Position numbers and translations under genes: made by a program
Notes under the pieces: model-generated
Database searches by the model: none
Told to the model about the DNA's origin: nothing
Seen by the model: the letters and a program-made list of their open reading frames with translations, nothing else
Assembly (NCBI RefSeq): GCF_002994745.2
Contig: NC_037092.1
Span: 9,104,501-9,168,500 of the forward strand
Direction of reading: 5' to 3'
Source of the DNA: Rosa chinensis
Lineage: Eukaryota; Streptophyta; Magnoliopsida; Rosales; Rosaceae
Length of the DNA: 64,000 nucleotides
In this document: one piece after another, positions 10,532 to 21,394 of the stretch
Numbering within the stretch: position 1 is the stretch's first letter
How the letters are laid out: the number at the start of each line of letters is the position of its first letter

Positions 10532-11615
10532 GAGATCGATCAGCGCGCACTAGGTTTCATGTCAATTCTACCTATTCGTTCATCTGGCATGAATTTCTCC
10601 TTTCGAAAGCACATACTTATTGTGTTGGGATAACAAACACATTCAATGTGCTGGCAAACTATAAATTCATAGGCTGAAGTAAATTTAATTTGATATCGTT
10701 TTGTCATATAGTTTATGTACATATGGTTTTGCTACGTATATATTTAATATCACATGTGAAATGAGATATTGGAACAAATTAAAATATAAAATCTTAAAAA
10801 TTTTCAAACATTTTGTGGTCTTTTTATCATAGAGAAAATAAAAATCAAGCGTAGTACAAAATGTGTTTGACAGCCCCTTATTATCTGCTATATGCACCCC
10901 TCTTAATTTGGTTCGAATTTTTCATATCTTTATTGTAATCTTTTTTTTTGAATGATGAGTTGAACAAAAAAAAAAAAACCATTGAGAATTATTTTTGAGA
11001 AAGTTGTTCTCATTACATCTCAACTCACTCGCTCTCACCAAATTGTATCAAGAATAAAATTATTTGTATTATCATGTTGTATTATATGTGATTTCGTTCA
11101 TAATACTAGAAATCAAAACAACTTATTATATCAATAAAGTAACATAAAACATCGCCCCAACTTCTACCTTTGTAACTTCTTTTATTTTTTGTTATATTCT
11201 CTTTTTTTTCTCTTTATATAAAAAAAAATTTAAAAAGACCAATTAATTGGAGTGTTTACATTGGCCTTGCTTGCTTGGAAAGGAAGTAGACAGCTGGTTC
11301 GTGGAATTAGCCTAGTTATATGCATGGAGTTTTTCTTCTAGATTCGCACTTCCCCACGTTTCAAGTTTCAACTGCACCTTGACTCCATCCAAAAACGCGG
11401 AGCAGTTAGTCTTCCACTCGCTCCACACAGCTCTTCACAACCCATACTACCCAAAACGCCCTTCTCCCGCCGCCAATTCACGTATTCCCCAACTCCTTGC
11501 CTTCTAAGAAAACCGAATCTTCCTCAACCCCTCGATAAAAACCACCGCGTTCCATCCCCATCAAACCAAACCAGACCCTCCAAGCAAAAGTCTAGAGAAG
11601 GGCGAGCTCTGAAAC
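10532..11615. other. intergenic and promoter of small ORF
   Basis: AT-rich to about 11260. From about 11340 it becomes C-rich, resembling a plant promoter/5' UTR leading to the ATG at 11616. No repeat with clear ends recognised. Confidence 0.4.
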
Positions 11616-11837
11616 ATGATGGGGAAGAAGAGGTGGTTGTTGTTTAGGAGGTCGATGAGAAAGGAATCGTGGAGTGTTAGGTGGAAGTATTTGGGGTCTG
11701 CCTTCAAGTTTAGGCCGGTGAATCTCCAGCTTTCTTTCTACGATGACGTTGTGTTCAAGATTGTTTCAGTTTTTGAGGCTATAGTGTTGGCGCTCAGCAT
11801 CGCTTTCTTCTACCTTTGCTGCGGTTGCAGCTTCTGA
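11616..11837 (+). CDS. small single-pass membrane protein
   Basis: A 73-residue single-exon frame beginning with two ATGs. Residues 1-45 are basic (KKRWLLFRRSMRK, then VRWKYLG). FRPVNLQLSFYDDVVFKIVS leads into a hydrophobic helix (about residues 50-68, VFEAIVLALSIAFFYLC) and a Cys-rich end CCGCSF. The DDVVFKIVS-helix-FYLCCGC end resembles a family of short uncharacterised plant transmembrane proteins that I recall but cannot name. Predicted topology is a cytosolic basic N-terminus with one C-terminal anchor. The C-rich leader upstream and AT-rich 3' flank support a real gene. Confidence 0.65.
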   Translation: MMGKKRWLLFRRSMRKESWSVRWKYLGSAFKFRPVNLQLSFYDDVVFKIVSVFEAIVLALSIAFFYLCCGCSF

Positions 11838-13229
11838 GTCTCTTCTGTACCATTGAGTTTGAAGATATCTTCTCTCTAATTCTCTTTTGTTGAATTTCTT
11901 TTTATGTTCTTCGAGGGTACAGTTTTCGGTGCAAGTTTTCGGCTAATGGGTGATTCAGCCTAGATTTCAAGTCTTTAATCTTGGGTTCCAAGGATATGTG
12001 GGGGTGGAGACGAGATTTGGGGAAGAAATGAAGCTAATAATGCCACATTGGCTGTGTAATTCTGCTAATTTGCTTAGATGTTTTTGTACAAAGTTAAATG
12101 ATTAATTGACTTCTTTCATGAACTCTGACTTTCAATTCTGCAATTTGCCTCTGGTTTTCTCTTTTAAGCTGTGCAAATTATGGTTTTTCATCTTCGATAT
12201 TTGACGCTTCAAACTAACCAATAGGCCATTAGGCTCTAGGACATAATGTCAATGCTTAGTTCTATCTTTTAGGATTTGCTATGGCTGCCACTCTGCCAGA
12301 AACAAACATCTCCTAGAGGCATTTGGCTTCTTCATGCTAAAGTTTTCGGTCTATTCATCACCGAACATTACTAGTTTTATTATTTCATTAGGAATTCCCA
12401 TACTAGATTGGAACAGAGGAATCTGCCGAGATCCAGTGCTCTTTCAGTTCATCCAACCATGGCCTATAGAAATAAATTTTACTTATGAAATTGTGCAGCA
12501 CTATAAGAACAGGGAATAGCAATTCTAGTCTCTGCATGCTTTGATTATTCCACCAAGCTAGAAATGTCAAACCAAAATCTGGCAGTCAGATTTAATCTCT
12601 TCTGAATTCTCGCGAATAAGGAAGGGATGCACAATACACACCAACTATTAAGAAGTGTCTCCCCTAGTTGGGTAGCTAGATAGAACTTGTTTAACCCTTT
12701 GTGATCCTAATTATATCGTCTACTCTCCCCTCACCCCTTGAGTTAGTCCCAATATTTGCAGAATCACTCACTAATTATCAATCAAGATAGAGGAGTCTAA
12801 CTCTCTCTTCTTGCGAGTGTGTGCATCTGTGAGCGGTCTTCTGTCGCCCGAGTTGCATTTTCACACGATCTAATTAAAGGGACAACAGTATCACCCTAAA
12901 ATATGTTGTCAACTAGCACTTACAATGTCCTTACCTAGCAATTCTAGTCTCAGCACCTAATTATGCAATTTATGCAGAACTATGAGAAGTTTAGAACACA
13001 TATATAGGAAACACAAACGAGCATAAGCCAAATGTCTTCAAAAACCAACGAAGGGGCACAACACAAGTCTCAAATTGCACCACTTTCCAATCCTAAAGCT
13101 TGGAAAATCAAAACACAAAGTTGCAATTCAATGGCATACATAATTTGAGACAAAAGCTACCTATTCCTCTGTGACTGTGAACAAAACTCAAGCCCTTCAT
13201 GGCGCTTCTCTTACCGGCGCCTCACACTC
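11838..13229. other. intergenic with repeated 3'-flank motifs
   Basis: No gene recognised. A motif GTGCAGCACTATAAGAACAG (about 12495) recurs diverged at 12976 and 14958 next to the DUF4283 copies, so parts of this region are probably 3' flank duplicated with those genes. Confidence 0.4.
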
Positions 13230-13893
13230 ATTCTTCTAGCTTGTGCCCAATAATGCCACATTTGAAGCAGAAGAATTGAAGCCTTTCATACTTGAACTCC
13301 ACCCAACACGGCTTACACCCTTCCAAACACAAAACCATCCCACCCTTCTATGGCTTCATGATATCCAATATCACCTTCACCCTCATAAACCTTCCCAAAA
13401 AATCTCCATCTTCCCCTTCATCAACCTCCAGGCATATTCCCAAACAGGTGGCCAGCACTGTTCCTACCACCTTACTCATACCCAACAATGGCAAGCTATG
13501 GATTCGGACCCAGCAATCTATATGATCTAGCTTCATCGATGTGGGGGCAGAGCCCCATCAGAGTAGTGCAAAACCACCAAGGCCTTATCGAAATTCCAAG
13601 GCCCATTTTCAAACACTCTCTCCCTATCTTCCATGTCTCCGAACACAAACAGGAATCCATTATCATCTAGTTCTCGAATCTTGATCTCACTGGTGAGCTT
13701 CCAAGCCGTAGTCATCATCGTCTTGAATGCATTGTGGTTGAAGTGTTTTGTTGTGTGAACCTTGCCAACCAGTGAGAAGTCTAATGTGGCTTGAACGGAC
13801 TAAAAAGTGCTTCTTTGGAACATGGAGCGCATCTTTCAGCCGAGCTTCAGTGAGTGTGACTTTCCCAGCAAACTTCGAAACTACCTCCTCCAT
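13230..13893 (-). pseudogene. DUF4283/zinc-knuckle pseudogene
   Basis: Read on the minus strand this is a broken relative of the intact frame at 15212-16255. It starts MEEVVSKFAGKVTLTEA at 13893. After one or more frame breaks it continues with KIRELDDNGFLFVFGDMED, NGPWNFDKALVVL, then WVRIHSLPLLGM and GRFMRVKVILDIMKP, and ends near a partial zinc knuckle (CFKCGIIGH). The pieces fall in different frames, so no full protein is possible. Same orientation as the intact copy, 1.3 kb upstream of it in minus-strand order reversed; the two look like a tandem duplication. Confidence 0.85.
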
Positions 13894-15211
13894 TGTAATA
13901 TCTCAAATTGCCTGTTTGTGTTCTGCTGAGTTTTCAGAGAAGAAGGATGGAAGGCTCATCAAATTCCTATGGAGAGTAGAAAAGTCGACTTAAATGCTCG
14001 GCTTATTTATTTTGGGCGTAATTTTTCTCTGCTTTGGGGCTTTCTAATAATACTTTGCCCCAAAGATGCACAAAGGTGTACCTAAGCTGACAAAGTCATC
14101 GCAGAAAATATAGCCAACTTCACAAAAGAGGTTTAAACTAGTAAGTGCCTGATATGAGACATCTTCGGTGTTTGAGTTGTCCACAAAAACATATATACAA
14201 GATTGATTTATATCCAACAATAAGTTTTTTTTTTTTTGTCTGAATATCCAACAATAAGTAGAACATGTGTGAAACTAAATTCAATTTTGCAAATGCATTG
14301 GGAGCAAACTCGTGCAAATTCTGAATTTTGTGAATGCTTGAACAAAGAATGAGAAATAGGCAAGCAGGCTGCTGCTTTGTGCTCTCACTGGAGTAGAACA
14401 GAATGCCATCACCCTACATTAATGTCCCAAAGTAAGCTTTCCTTCCTGTAACAACGAGGCAAATCTTTTCTCTATCTTGTTCCTTTTGGCTCTTTGTTTT
14501 TGGTCAATCAACAGGTGTGGCATTCAGTTTTCTCTTCTTCTTTATTCAGCGGTCCATGCACAGAACGTGACAGCTATTCTAGCCTTGGCAAGGTTGGATT
14601 ATTCCTCTACCAAACATGAACTAGCACTGAAATTACTGACACAGCAAGGCAGGATCATTAAAACATCTATTTGAGAGCATACATATGCCTTATATACTTT
14701 TACTATCTGAGACATTTAATTTCTTGGCTTTTTGGAGTACCTATTCCTTCTCTACCTTAATAAAGAAGTTCACCTGCGAGGCTTCTCTTTTCAGATTTCG
14801 CTTCCATACGCTTGTCATGGTTTCATTTTGGCAACTTAGATTATCTGTTTTTGGTCAATCACCAAGTGTGACATTTAATTTTCTTCAGCAGTCCTATATA
14901 CAAGATTACAAGTGCATTAATTACTTGGAGATACATTCCATAGATTCATGAAAATATGCAGGACTATAAGTTCAGGGATTTGAGAACATAAATGAGGAGA
15001 GAACCACAGAATCCAAATCCATTTTATGTGCTGAATCACTAATGCAAAAGTCTTAATCAAAACTGAGACACTTCATTTGAACTGCCTAGTCCATTTATTG
15101 ACACAATGAAAAGTCTTTGAGGCCCCAGAAGAAAATAAAAGGAAACTAAAAGTCGATCTACCTAAGAAACAAGGCATGGACATACCCAATAGCTAGCAAG
15201 GCTGCTTTTCT
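13894..15211. other. intergenic, internal duplication
   Basis: No gene. TTTTTGGTCAATCA occurs at 14500 and 14850 followed by related sequence, indicating a short internal duplication. The last 250 bp are the 3' flank of the DUF4283 gene. Confidence 0.4.
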
Positions 15212-16255
15212 TCAAGTTTGGTTACTTCTATTTCGCCTGATCACCTTTCTGATGACTCTTGTCTGCTTGGAGCTCTTTGGCAATGCAGAACCAGACTGAA
15301 TTCCATCCTTTGTCCAATGATCTGCACAGACTGAACCAAATCGAAATACAACCTTTGTTAAGTCTCCCTGATCACCATTTCTCTCCAGTCCTTCTGTATG
15401 GCTAAGCTTCGGATTACATTCCTTCGATTCCTCAATCACCTCTGGCTTCTCCATATCTTCATTTCCACTCCCAAAATCAATTGCTTCCTCTTCCTTCGAC
15501 CACAATCCGACCCAAGAAGATACGTACTCCCACATCCGAGAAAATGTCACAAACAAAAATCCCCTTTCCTTCCCAATCACAACTTCACATTGACTCTCAT
15601 TGTGCCCCCAAATCCCACAATGGTAACAAAACTCCGGTACCCCTTCATACTTGAAATCCACCCAAAATGGCTCACACCCTTCAAGACAAATCTTCATGCC
15701 CCGCCGCAACGGCTTAGTGACATCCAATCTCACTCTCAGTCTCATACATTTCCCCCAACATTCTCCATCATCGTCTTTCTCAACCTCTAAGCATTTTCCT
15801 AAACAGTTGGCTATCATTCTCCCAAGGGCTACATTCATACCCAACAATGGCAAGTTGTGCACTTGGACCCATAAATTTGCATGGTTCAGCTTCATTTCAG
15901 ATGAGCACACAGTCCCATCTGTGTAGTCCAGAACCAACAAGGCATTTTCAAAATGCCAAGGGCCATTGTCAAGCACTCTCTGCTTGTCTTCCATGTTTCC
16001 GAATACAAATAGGAATAGATTGTCGTCTATTTCTCGAATCTTCATGGCTTTTGTGGGCTTCCAAGCCATGACCAGCTTGGTTTCCAATGCGATTCTGCTG
16101 AAGGGTTTTGTAGTGAGGACCTTTCCTACCAGAGATAGGTCTAATTTGGTCATGAGGGACTCAAAATCGTGGGTTTTGACGTGGATCACTTCCTCCTGCT
16201 CAGCTTCAGTGAGTGTAATTTTTCCTGCAAACTTGGAAATCACCTCCTCCTCCAT
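15212..16255 (-). CDS. DUF4283 / zf-CCHC_4 retro-derived protein
   Basis: Intronless 347-residue frame. Residues about 30-165 match the DUF4283 pattern (F-S-R-I-A-L, A-W-K, KIREIDDNLFLFVFGNMEDK, V-L-D-N-G-P-W-H-F, L-V-L, W-V-Q-V-H-N-L-P). Residues about 165-225 continue with R-M-R-L-R-V-R-L-D-V-T-K-P-L and end in CYHCGIWGHNESQC, a CX2CX4HX4C knuckle of the zf-CCHC_4 type. This pair of domains is characteristic of the ORF1-like protein of plant non-LTR retroelements and of host genes derived from them. No reverse transcriptase lies nearby, so this is a retro-derived gene or an isolated remnant. The C-terminal 120 residues are acidic then basic, without known domains. Whether it is expressed cannot be judged. 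Confidence 0.8.
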   Translation of the reverse strand: MEEEVISKFAGKITLTEAEQEEVIHVKTHDFESLMTKLDLSLVGKVLTTKPFSRIALETKLVMAWKPTKAMKIREIDDNLFLFVFGNMEDKQRVLDNGPWHFENALLVLDYTDGTVCSSEMKLNHANLWVQVHNLPLLGMNVALGRMIANCLGKCLEVEKDDDGECWGKCMRLRVRLDVTKPLRRGMKICLEGCEPFWVDFKYEGVPEFCYHCGIWGHNESQCEVVIGKERGFLFVTFSRMWEYVSSWVGLWSKEEEAIDFGSGNEDMEKPEVIEESKECNPKLSHTEGLERNGDQGDLTKVVFRFGSVCADHWTKDGIQSGSALPKSSKQTRVIRKVIRRNRSNQT

Positions 16256-16584
16256 TGTTGATACTTGAGAAGGAATCGTTTTTGGTCTTGTACTGGTTTT
16301 TCTGAAAAGGGTTAACGCTGTTTCAGATAAAGGAGAAGAGGGAGAGACATCGATGACTGCCGTTGAGTCTCAATCTATCTGAGGAGTCCAAGTCAGTTGA
16401 TATAGTTCCGAGTCCATAGCAGTTCTGAACTTCGTTCAAAATGAAAAACTCTGTTTTGTCAAAGATAATTAAAAACAAAAACAAAATTATACTATATGCC
16501 CCGTAACATAATCAAATCGTTTTTTTTTTCACAAACATTTCATATCGTTTGTAACTATTTAACCTAAATTTCATCTTAAAATCA
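16256..16584. other. intergenic 5' flank of DUF4283 gene
   Basis: No gene or repeat with clear ends recognised. Confidence 0.4.
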
Positions 16585-16762
16585 AGGGTTTTTGTCCATT
16601 TACACCATTTTTAGAGATTTTTTTCCCACTTACCCCACTAAGTTTTTTTAATTCCCTCTTACCCAAAACACTTTAAGGAGGTCTTCCCTAATACCCCATT
16701 AAGATTTTTTTTTTTTGTTTTTATTATTTTTTTAATACCATTTTACCCTCACCTTTGTTACT

Positions 16763-16800
<38 letters not shown>
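16763..16800. repeat. (GA)n microsatellite
   Basis: About 19 uninterrupted GA units. Together with the adjacent GGCCGCCGGAATCCGG-type repeats it creates spurious open frames on both strands. Confidence 0.95.
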
Positions 16801-16803
<3 letters not shown>

Positions 16804-16959
16804 GAAGAGAGAGAAACCATAGGGGACTTCGCCGAAGTCCGATCACCGGCCGCCAGAATCCGGTGAGCGGTCGCCGGAATCCGGCCAATTTTAGCCGGAA
16901 TCCGGTCACCGGCCGCCGGATTCCGATCACCAGCTACCACCCACCGGAAAGTTTTTTTG

Positions 16960-17360
16960 CCCCCAATAGACGTCTATTGCCCCCTAATAGACGTCTATTG
17001 GGGGTCAGCCATGTATTGTCCCCCAATAGACGACTATCAGACATGTATTGCCCCCTAATAGACGTCTATTGCCCCCTAATAGACGTCTATTGCCCCCCAA
17101 TAAAGGGGCAATAGACGTCTATCAAACATGTATTGCCCCCCAATAGACGTCTATTAACCAATTTTCGCCAGAATCCAGTCACCGGCCGCCGGATTCTGAT
17201 CACCGGCTACCAACCACCGAAAATTTTTTTTGCCCCCAATAGACATCTATTACCCCCTAATAGAGGGGCAATAGACGACTATTAGCCATGTATTGCCCCC
17301 CAATAGACGACTATCAGTCATGTATTGCCCCCCAATAGACGTCTATTGCCCCCCAATAGA
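16960..17360. repeat. minisatellite of TTGCCCCCCAATAGACGTCTA type
   Basis: Many irregular copies of a roughly 21-25-bp unit built from TATTGCCCCC(C/T)AATAGACG(T/A)CTAT. Several units contain the palindrome AGACGTCT. Diverged copies continue to about 17540. Frames inside it are repeat artefacts. Confidence 0.9.
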
Positions 17361-17904
17361 ACTTTCAGTTACCGAAATGGGAACTAATCTCTCTAAAATT
17401 AGACAAATAGAACTCTAATTACCAAAAAAAAAAAAAAGGAGATTGCATCAATTTAAAACATGTATTGCCCCTCAATAGACATGTATTACCCTCCAATACA
17501 CCTTAAATAAAAGTTTATTGCCCTTCCAATAGATGTATTGAAAAGCCAAACTGCCAAAGCACTAAAGAAGCATGCTTTTAGTATTTTTTAATTAAAGAAC
17601 AGAGACTCTCTCCCAACTAGTTTAATTAACGACTTAACAATTCCAATTTTAAAACCATAGACATCGAATCCAGGTATAAAACTCTGATAGCATAGAGAAA
17701 TAGAATGATTTAATTCGTTTCTCTATGCACGAAATGGTATTCTTATGACTATAAAACTATTAAAAACAGAGCAGAAATAGAGCATATGAAGGTGATGGAG
17801 AGAATCGGGAGAGAAGCGAGAAGGTCAAGCATGGCAGCTGCTGCAACTGATGGACTTTCAGGCCGTCGTGAATCAATTTCTCATCCAAGGACCTGGATGA
17901 CGTC

Positions 17905-18140
17905 GTTTTCCGATCGATCACAGTGTCGCAGTCAGAGCCAACCCCTCGGTGCTGCTGCAGCTTTTGCTCGTCTTCTTCGATGTAATCTTCGTTGTCGTCG
18001 TCGTCATCTTCGAAGAGGACGCGAGACGGCCGCTTGCGGCGGATCTCGGTGAGGCGGTCGATGACTTGGTCAACGCTGCGTTTGTGATGTAGAAGGCGGA
18101 GACGGCCATAAGGGAGGCACCGACTAAGGCGGCCATGGCT
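17905..18140 (-). pseudogene. AMP deaminase N-terminal fragment (captured)
   Basis: On the minus strand MAALVGASLMAVSAFYI (18136 downwards) matches the N-terminal membrane-anchor segment of plant AMP deaminases, which read A-A-L-x-G-A-S-x-x-A-V-S-x-x-x-M-H. After an apparent one-base frame slip it continues HHKRSVDQVIDRLTEIRRK and an Asp/Glu-rich stretch. The catalytic domain is absent. It lies inside the element at 16585-18440. Identification is by recalled family pattern and is moderately sure. Confidence 0.5.
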
Positions 18141-18706
18141 AGGTTCAGAGCAGAAGTTGATGAGTGGAAGAAGATGAAGATGACGAGTCCATTTTCCGAG
18201 TGGACTCAGCGCAGTGGCTCTGTATGTGGAGATGGCTATGGGGGAGTGTGAAGAGAAGAGAGTTGTGCATCGTGACTGGAGAGAGAGGAGAGAGAGAATA
18301 TCGTGGCAGTATTGTAGTTTAGTAATTAGGGTGAGGGTATATCTGTCAATTTGTTTCAAATTGTGTTAGTGGGATTAAAAATCTGTTGGTGGGGTAAGTG
18401 GGATAATTTTTGCTTATTTTTGGGCTTTTGGTCAATTTATTCAACAAAAATTTGTTCAACACACTTTTGTTAGAAGTGCACATAAATTTCGTAGAATACT
18501 ATTTTATTGCACTTGAAGTACTTCCATATTGTCAAGAAAAAAATTTGTCAAGTGTTTCTCGAAAAATACTAAAATTCGAACAACACTTGCTTTGTCAAAC
18601 TCTACTGAAGAGTTCTAACACTTCTGCGACCAACAACTTACACATCTTTCTCAAGAGTTAAGACACATGTTTTGAGTCCCCAGAAACGCTCTACACATGT
18701 GAGAAT

Positions 18707-18891
18707 TTTTTTTTTTTTTTTTTTTTAAAAGGAGGTACTGGGAAGGACCACAAGGAGGCACGCAATGGCCTTTTTTACCCGAAGTCCAGCACAGTGCCGC
18801 GCCAAAGATGCAGCGACACCCCCCCTCCGGGCATCGAGTACACCAAATAGGTGGGCTTGCCCTCCCCGCATAGTCTTTTCCATACACAAGG
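18707..18891 (-). mobile_element. SINE-like retroposon, reverse orientation
   Basis: Poly-T on the + strand at the left side, then about 160 bp of GC-rich unique sequence, bounded by the 14-bp direct repeat ACACATGTGAGAAT (18693-18706 and 18892-18905). It shares GGCACTGTGCTG with the SINE at 7280-7430 in the same relative orientation, suggesting related central domains. No clear tRNA A/B boxes were found. Confidence 0.75.
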
Positions 18892-19116
18892 ACACATGTG
18901 AGAATATTGGTAATGTAGTTTGCTAATATCACACAATTTATTTGCCTAACATTATTCAGTCATACTATCTTTACAGTATCATAGTATGTAGAGTGTGTGT
19001 TAGCTGAGTTGGCAGCAGAAATATCTTCTTGTAAAATAGTATATAGCTAGCTGCCAGGCTCTCTTATCTCTCTGCTTCCCAACTTCTAAAACCTCTAAAC
19101 CTCAGCTGCAGTGAAG

Positions 19117-20944
19117 ATGCAGGCCTCGATTTGCGTTCCAACTTCATCAACCTCTCACTCCCTTCTGAAACCTAACTCAAACCCTCTTCTGGGTCATTCT
19201 CTGCCTTCAAAATCATGCTTCCCTCTGAAAAGAAGAGCCTCTTTCACCACCAAAGCAGTTCTGTCAACCACTAAAGAAGCAGTCTTGAAAGATTTTCATG
19301 AACGCAGAGCTCTCAAGGTAAACCAAACCTATCATGTTTTGCTAGTTCTGTTGTTGAGCTCTCAAGGCCTTGCTCAACTAATACCTCATATTTATACTAA
19401 TGTAAATTTTTGTTTTGCAGATTATTTCAGGTTTGCAGAATTTTGACAAAGAAAATGTTGCATCAGTCATTACTGCTGCAGAACAGGTTTGTTTCACATA
19501 CTCCGTTTACAGATGAGATTATAAGATGAACTAATGGACATTTTAGCTAAAGTGACTTTGTTGTTAAACCAAGTGACAAAATATGTTGGACTACTAGGCC
19601 TCTTATCTTCTTCTTTAATGCTTTGTGGTGTTAAATTTCATTGTTCCACAGCTAAATGTCAACTATTATTATTATTTTTTTGTTATTATGTAATGTGTCA
19701 TTTCATATAGGGAGGAGCAACTCATGTGGATATAGCTTGCGACCCTGAGTTGGTGAAGCTTGCTATTGGTCTAACTTGTCTTCCGGTACGTAAATACTCT
19801 TTGTAAGGATTTGTGCTATATTAGCCTTGATTTCTATAGTCACACCAGAAGGTTGATTGATTGGAGATGTCTCCACTCTGCAGGTTTGTGTTTCTTCTGT
19901 AGATCCAGCGGCATTTCCAGCTGCTGTTGAAGCAGGAGCACTAATGGTTCAAATCACAAACTAATTCCTTTCATACTAAAACCGTTTCACACAATGCTAC
20001 ATAATTTGACCAGAATGTCACAATGTTCTTTTTCGGTTAGTGGTAATTTATGAAGTTAATGGCTTGTGTAGGTTGAGATTGGAAACTATGACTCATTCTA
20101 TGAGATGGGTGTGATTTTCACTCCTGAGCAGGTACTGCATCTGATGGTTAAAACACTTACCAGCATGAGTATACCTATCAGAGATATTTTACTAAGGATC
20201 TCTCTTCTTTTTCTATAATGTTTTACAGATATTAAATCTAGCAAAACAGACCAAGAAGATTCTTCCATCTGTGGCCTTATCAGTCACTGTACCACATACA
20301 CTAAGCCTTCCAGACCAGGTCAGAAGCAGCATTGCTGAAAGCCTATATTTGATCCAATGATCCATGCATGCTGTTTGGTTTAATTAAGCTAGTTGAATGA
20401 CAGGTCAAGCTTGCAGAGATGCTAGAGCAGGAAGGTGTAGACATCATCCAGACTGAAGGAGGAAAATGTTCCAACCCCTCCCAATCCGGCGTTCTTGGTT
20501 TGATCGAGAAGGTAATAGCAACCTAGATTCCACAAGACATTGTTTCAACAATCAAATCTGATGGTGGTATTTGGTATTTTAGGCGTCACCAACATTAGCA
20601 GCAGCATACTCTATATCACGGGCTGTGAACATTCCTGTCATGTGTTCATCTGGACTGAGTGCAGTTACTGCACCAATGGCCATAACAGCTGGAGCAGCGG
20701 GTGTGGTGAGTAAACCATGAAACTGGTTCCATTTCTCTACCTCCGAGGAGATCCAAAGTATAATGGATTAACATACTGTGTTTCTTTGCATCATTGTTGA
20801 ATACAGGGCGTAGGCTCAGCAGTTAACAAGCTCAATGATGTAGTTGCGATGATTGCAGAAGTCAGGAGTATCTCCGATTCATTAGGAGCATCAGCTGGTA
20901 CCGGTAGGCGTAGTACCAGCGAAGAAAAAACTTTGAAACTGTAA
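19117..20944 (+). CDS. YCF23: Ycf23-like (DUF561) plastid protein
   Basis: Nine exons splice into 307 residues with all junctions in frame: 19117-19317, 19421-19486, 19711-19785, 19884-19946, 20072-20131, 20229-20318, 20404-20511, 20583-20705, 20807-20944. The start is the first ATG (MQASICVPTSSTS). Residues 1-50 are Ser/Lys-rich without acidic residues, a plastid transit peptide. The rest is the Ycf23 family, predicted to be a TIM-barrel: GGATHVDIACDPELVKLA, VCVSSVDPAAF, GNYDSFYEMG, EGVDIIQTEGGKCSNPSQSG and CSSGLSAVTAPMAITAGAAG. The family is plastid-encoded in red algae and nuclear in plants. The sequence looks compatible with a flavin- or phosphate-binding barrel, but no reaction is established. 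Donor sites are canonical GT, and a TATAT motif lies at about 19040. It converges on the HMG-box gene, with 450 bp between stop codons. Confidence 0.92.
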
Positions 20945-21394
20945 TTCACTCGCATAATACTATATTAGAGGAAATAAATTATGATGACCTCCAGGTCTTT
21001 AGTGTTATAAAATATAAATTGTTAGAACATCCCATCCCATTTGAATAAGAGCATGACAATGGTACATACACATTGTTGGCAGAACCATCGACATCTTTAC
21101 TAATCAAGAGGGAACTGCCAATGGTTTTATCAAAATAAACCAGTAAAAGCTAAAAGAGAGGTTAGACAGTACTGATCAAATAAGGTGCGTGTACATTTCT
21201 CACTACTAAAATCCAGTTGGTATAGTCATCTTCCATTGAATAAAGCACACAACCAAATGTGAAATCTGCATTCTCACTACTGAAATCCAATTCTGAACAG
21301 ATATAGACAAGAATGATACAAGCGTTGACAGTTGGTTAATGGACAGATGATTAGTCTACAAATGGTTTACTTTCATCCCTTTGATACATGTTTG
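20945..21394. other. intergenic between convergent genes
   Basis: Shared 3' flanks of YCF23 and the HMG-box gene. No other feature seen. Confidence 0.6.

Larger units (their letters stand above)
16585..18440. mobile_element. non-autonomous element carrying gene fragment
   Basis: Left end reads CCCACTTACCCCACTAAG (about 16626-16643) and right end contains GTGGGGTAAGTGGGATAA (about 18391), a degenerate inverted pair with further AT-rich similarity for about 100 bp. Between them lie a (GA)n tract, a minisatellite and a fragment resembling the 5' end of an AMP deaminase gene. A related architecture occurs at about 31490-32730. Exact ends and a target duplication could not be fixed, so the boundaries are approximate. 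A Pack-type (gene-capturing) element is the best interpretation. Confidence 0.55.

Noticed and set aside
15398..16268. Several plus-strand frames up to 130 residues
   Set aside because: Antisense shadows of the intact DUF4283 frame.
16724..17114. Arg/Glu-repeat frames on both strands
   Set aside because: Generated by the (GA)n tract and the adjoining CCGG and minisatellite repeats; no codon constraint.
16960..17360. CRISPR-like repeat array
   Set aside because: Units are irregular and contiguous without unique spacers, in plant nuclear DNA; it is a minisatellite.
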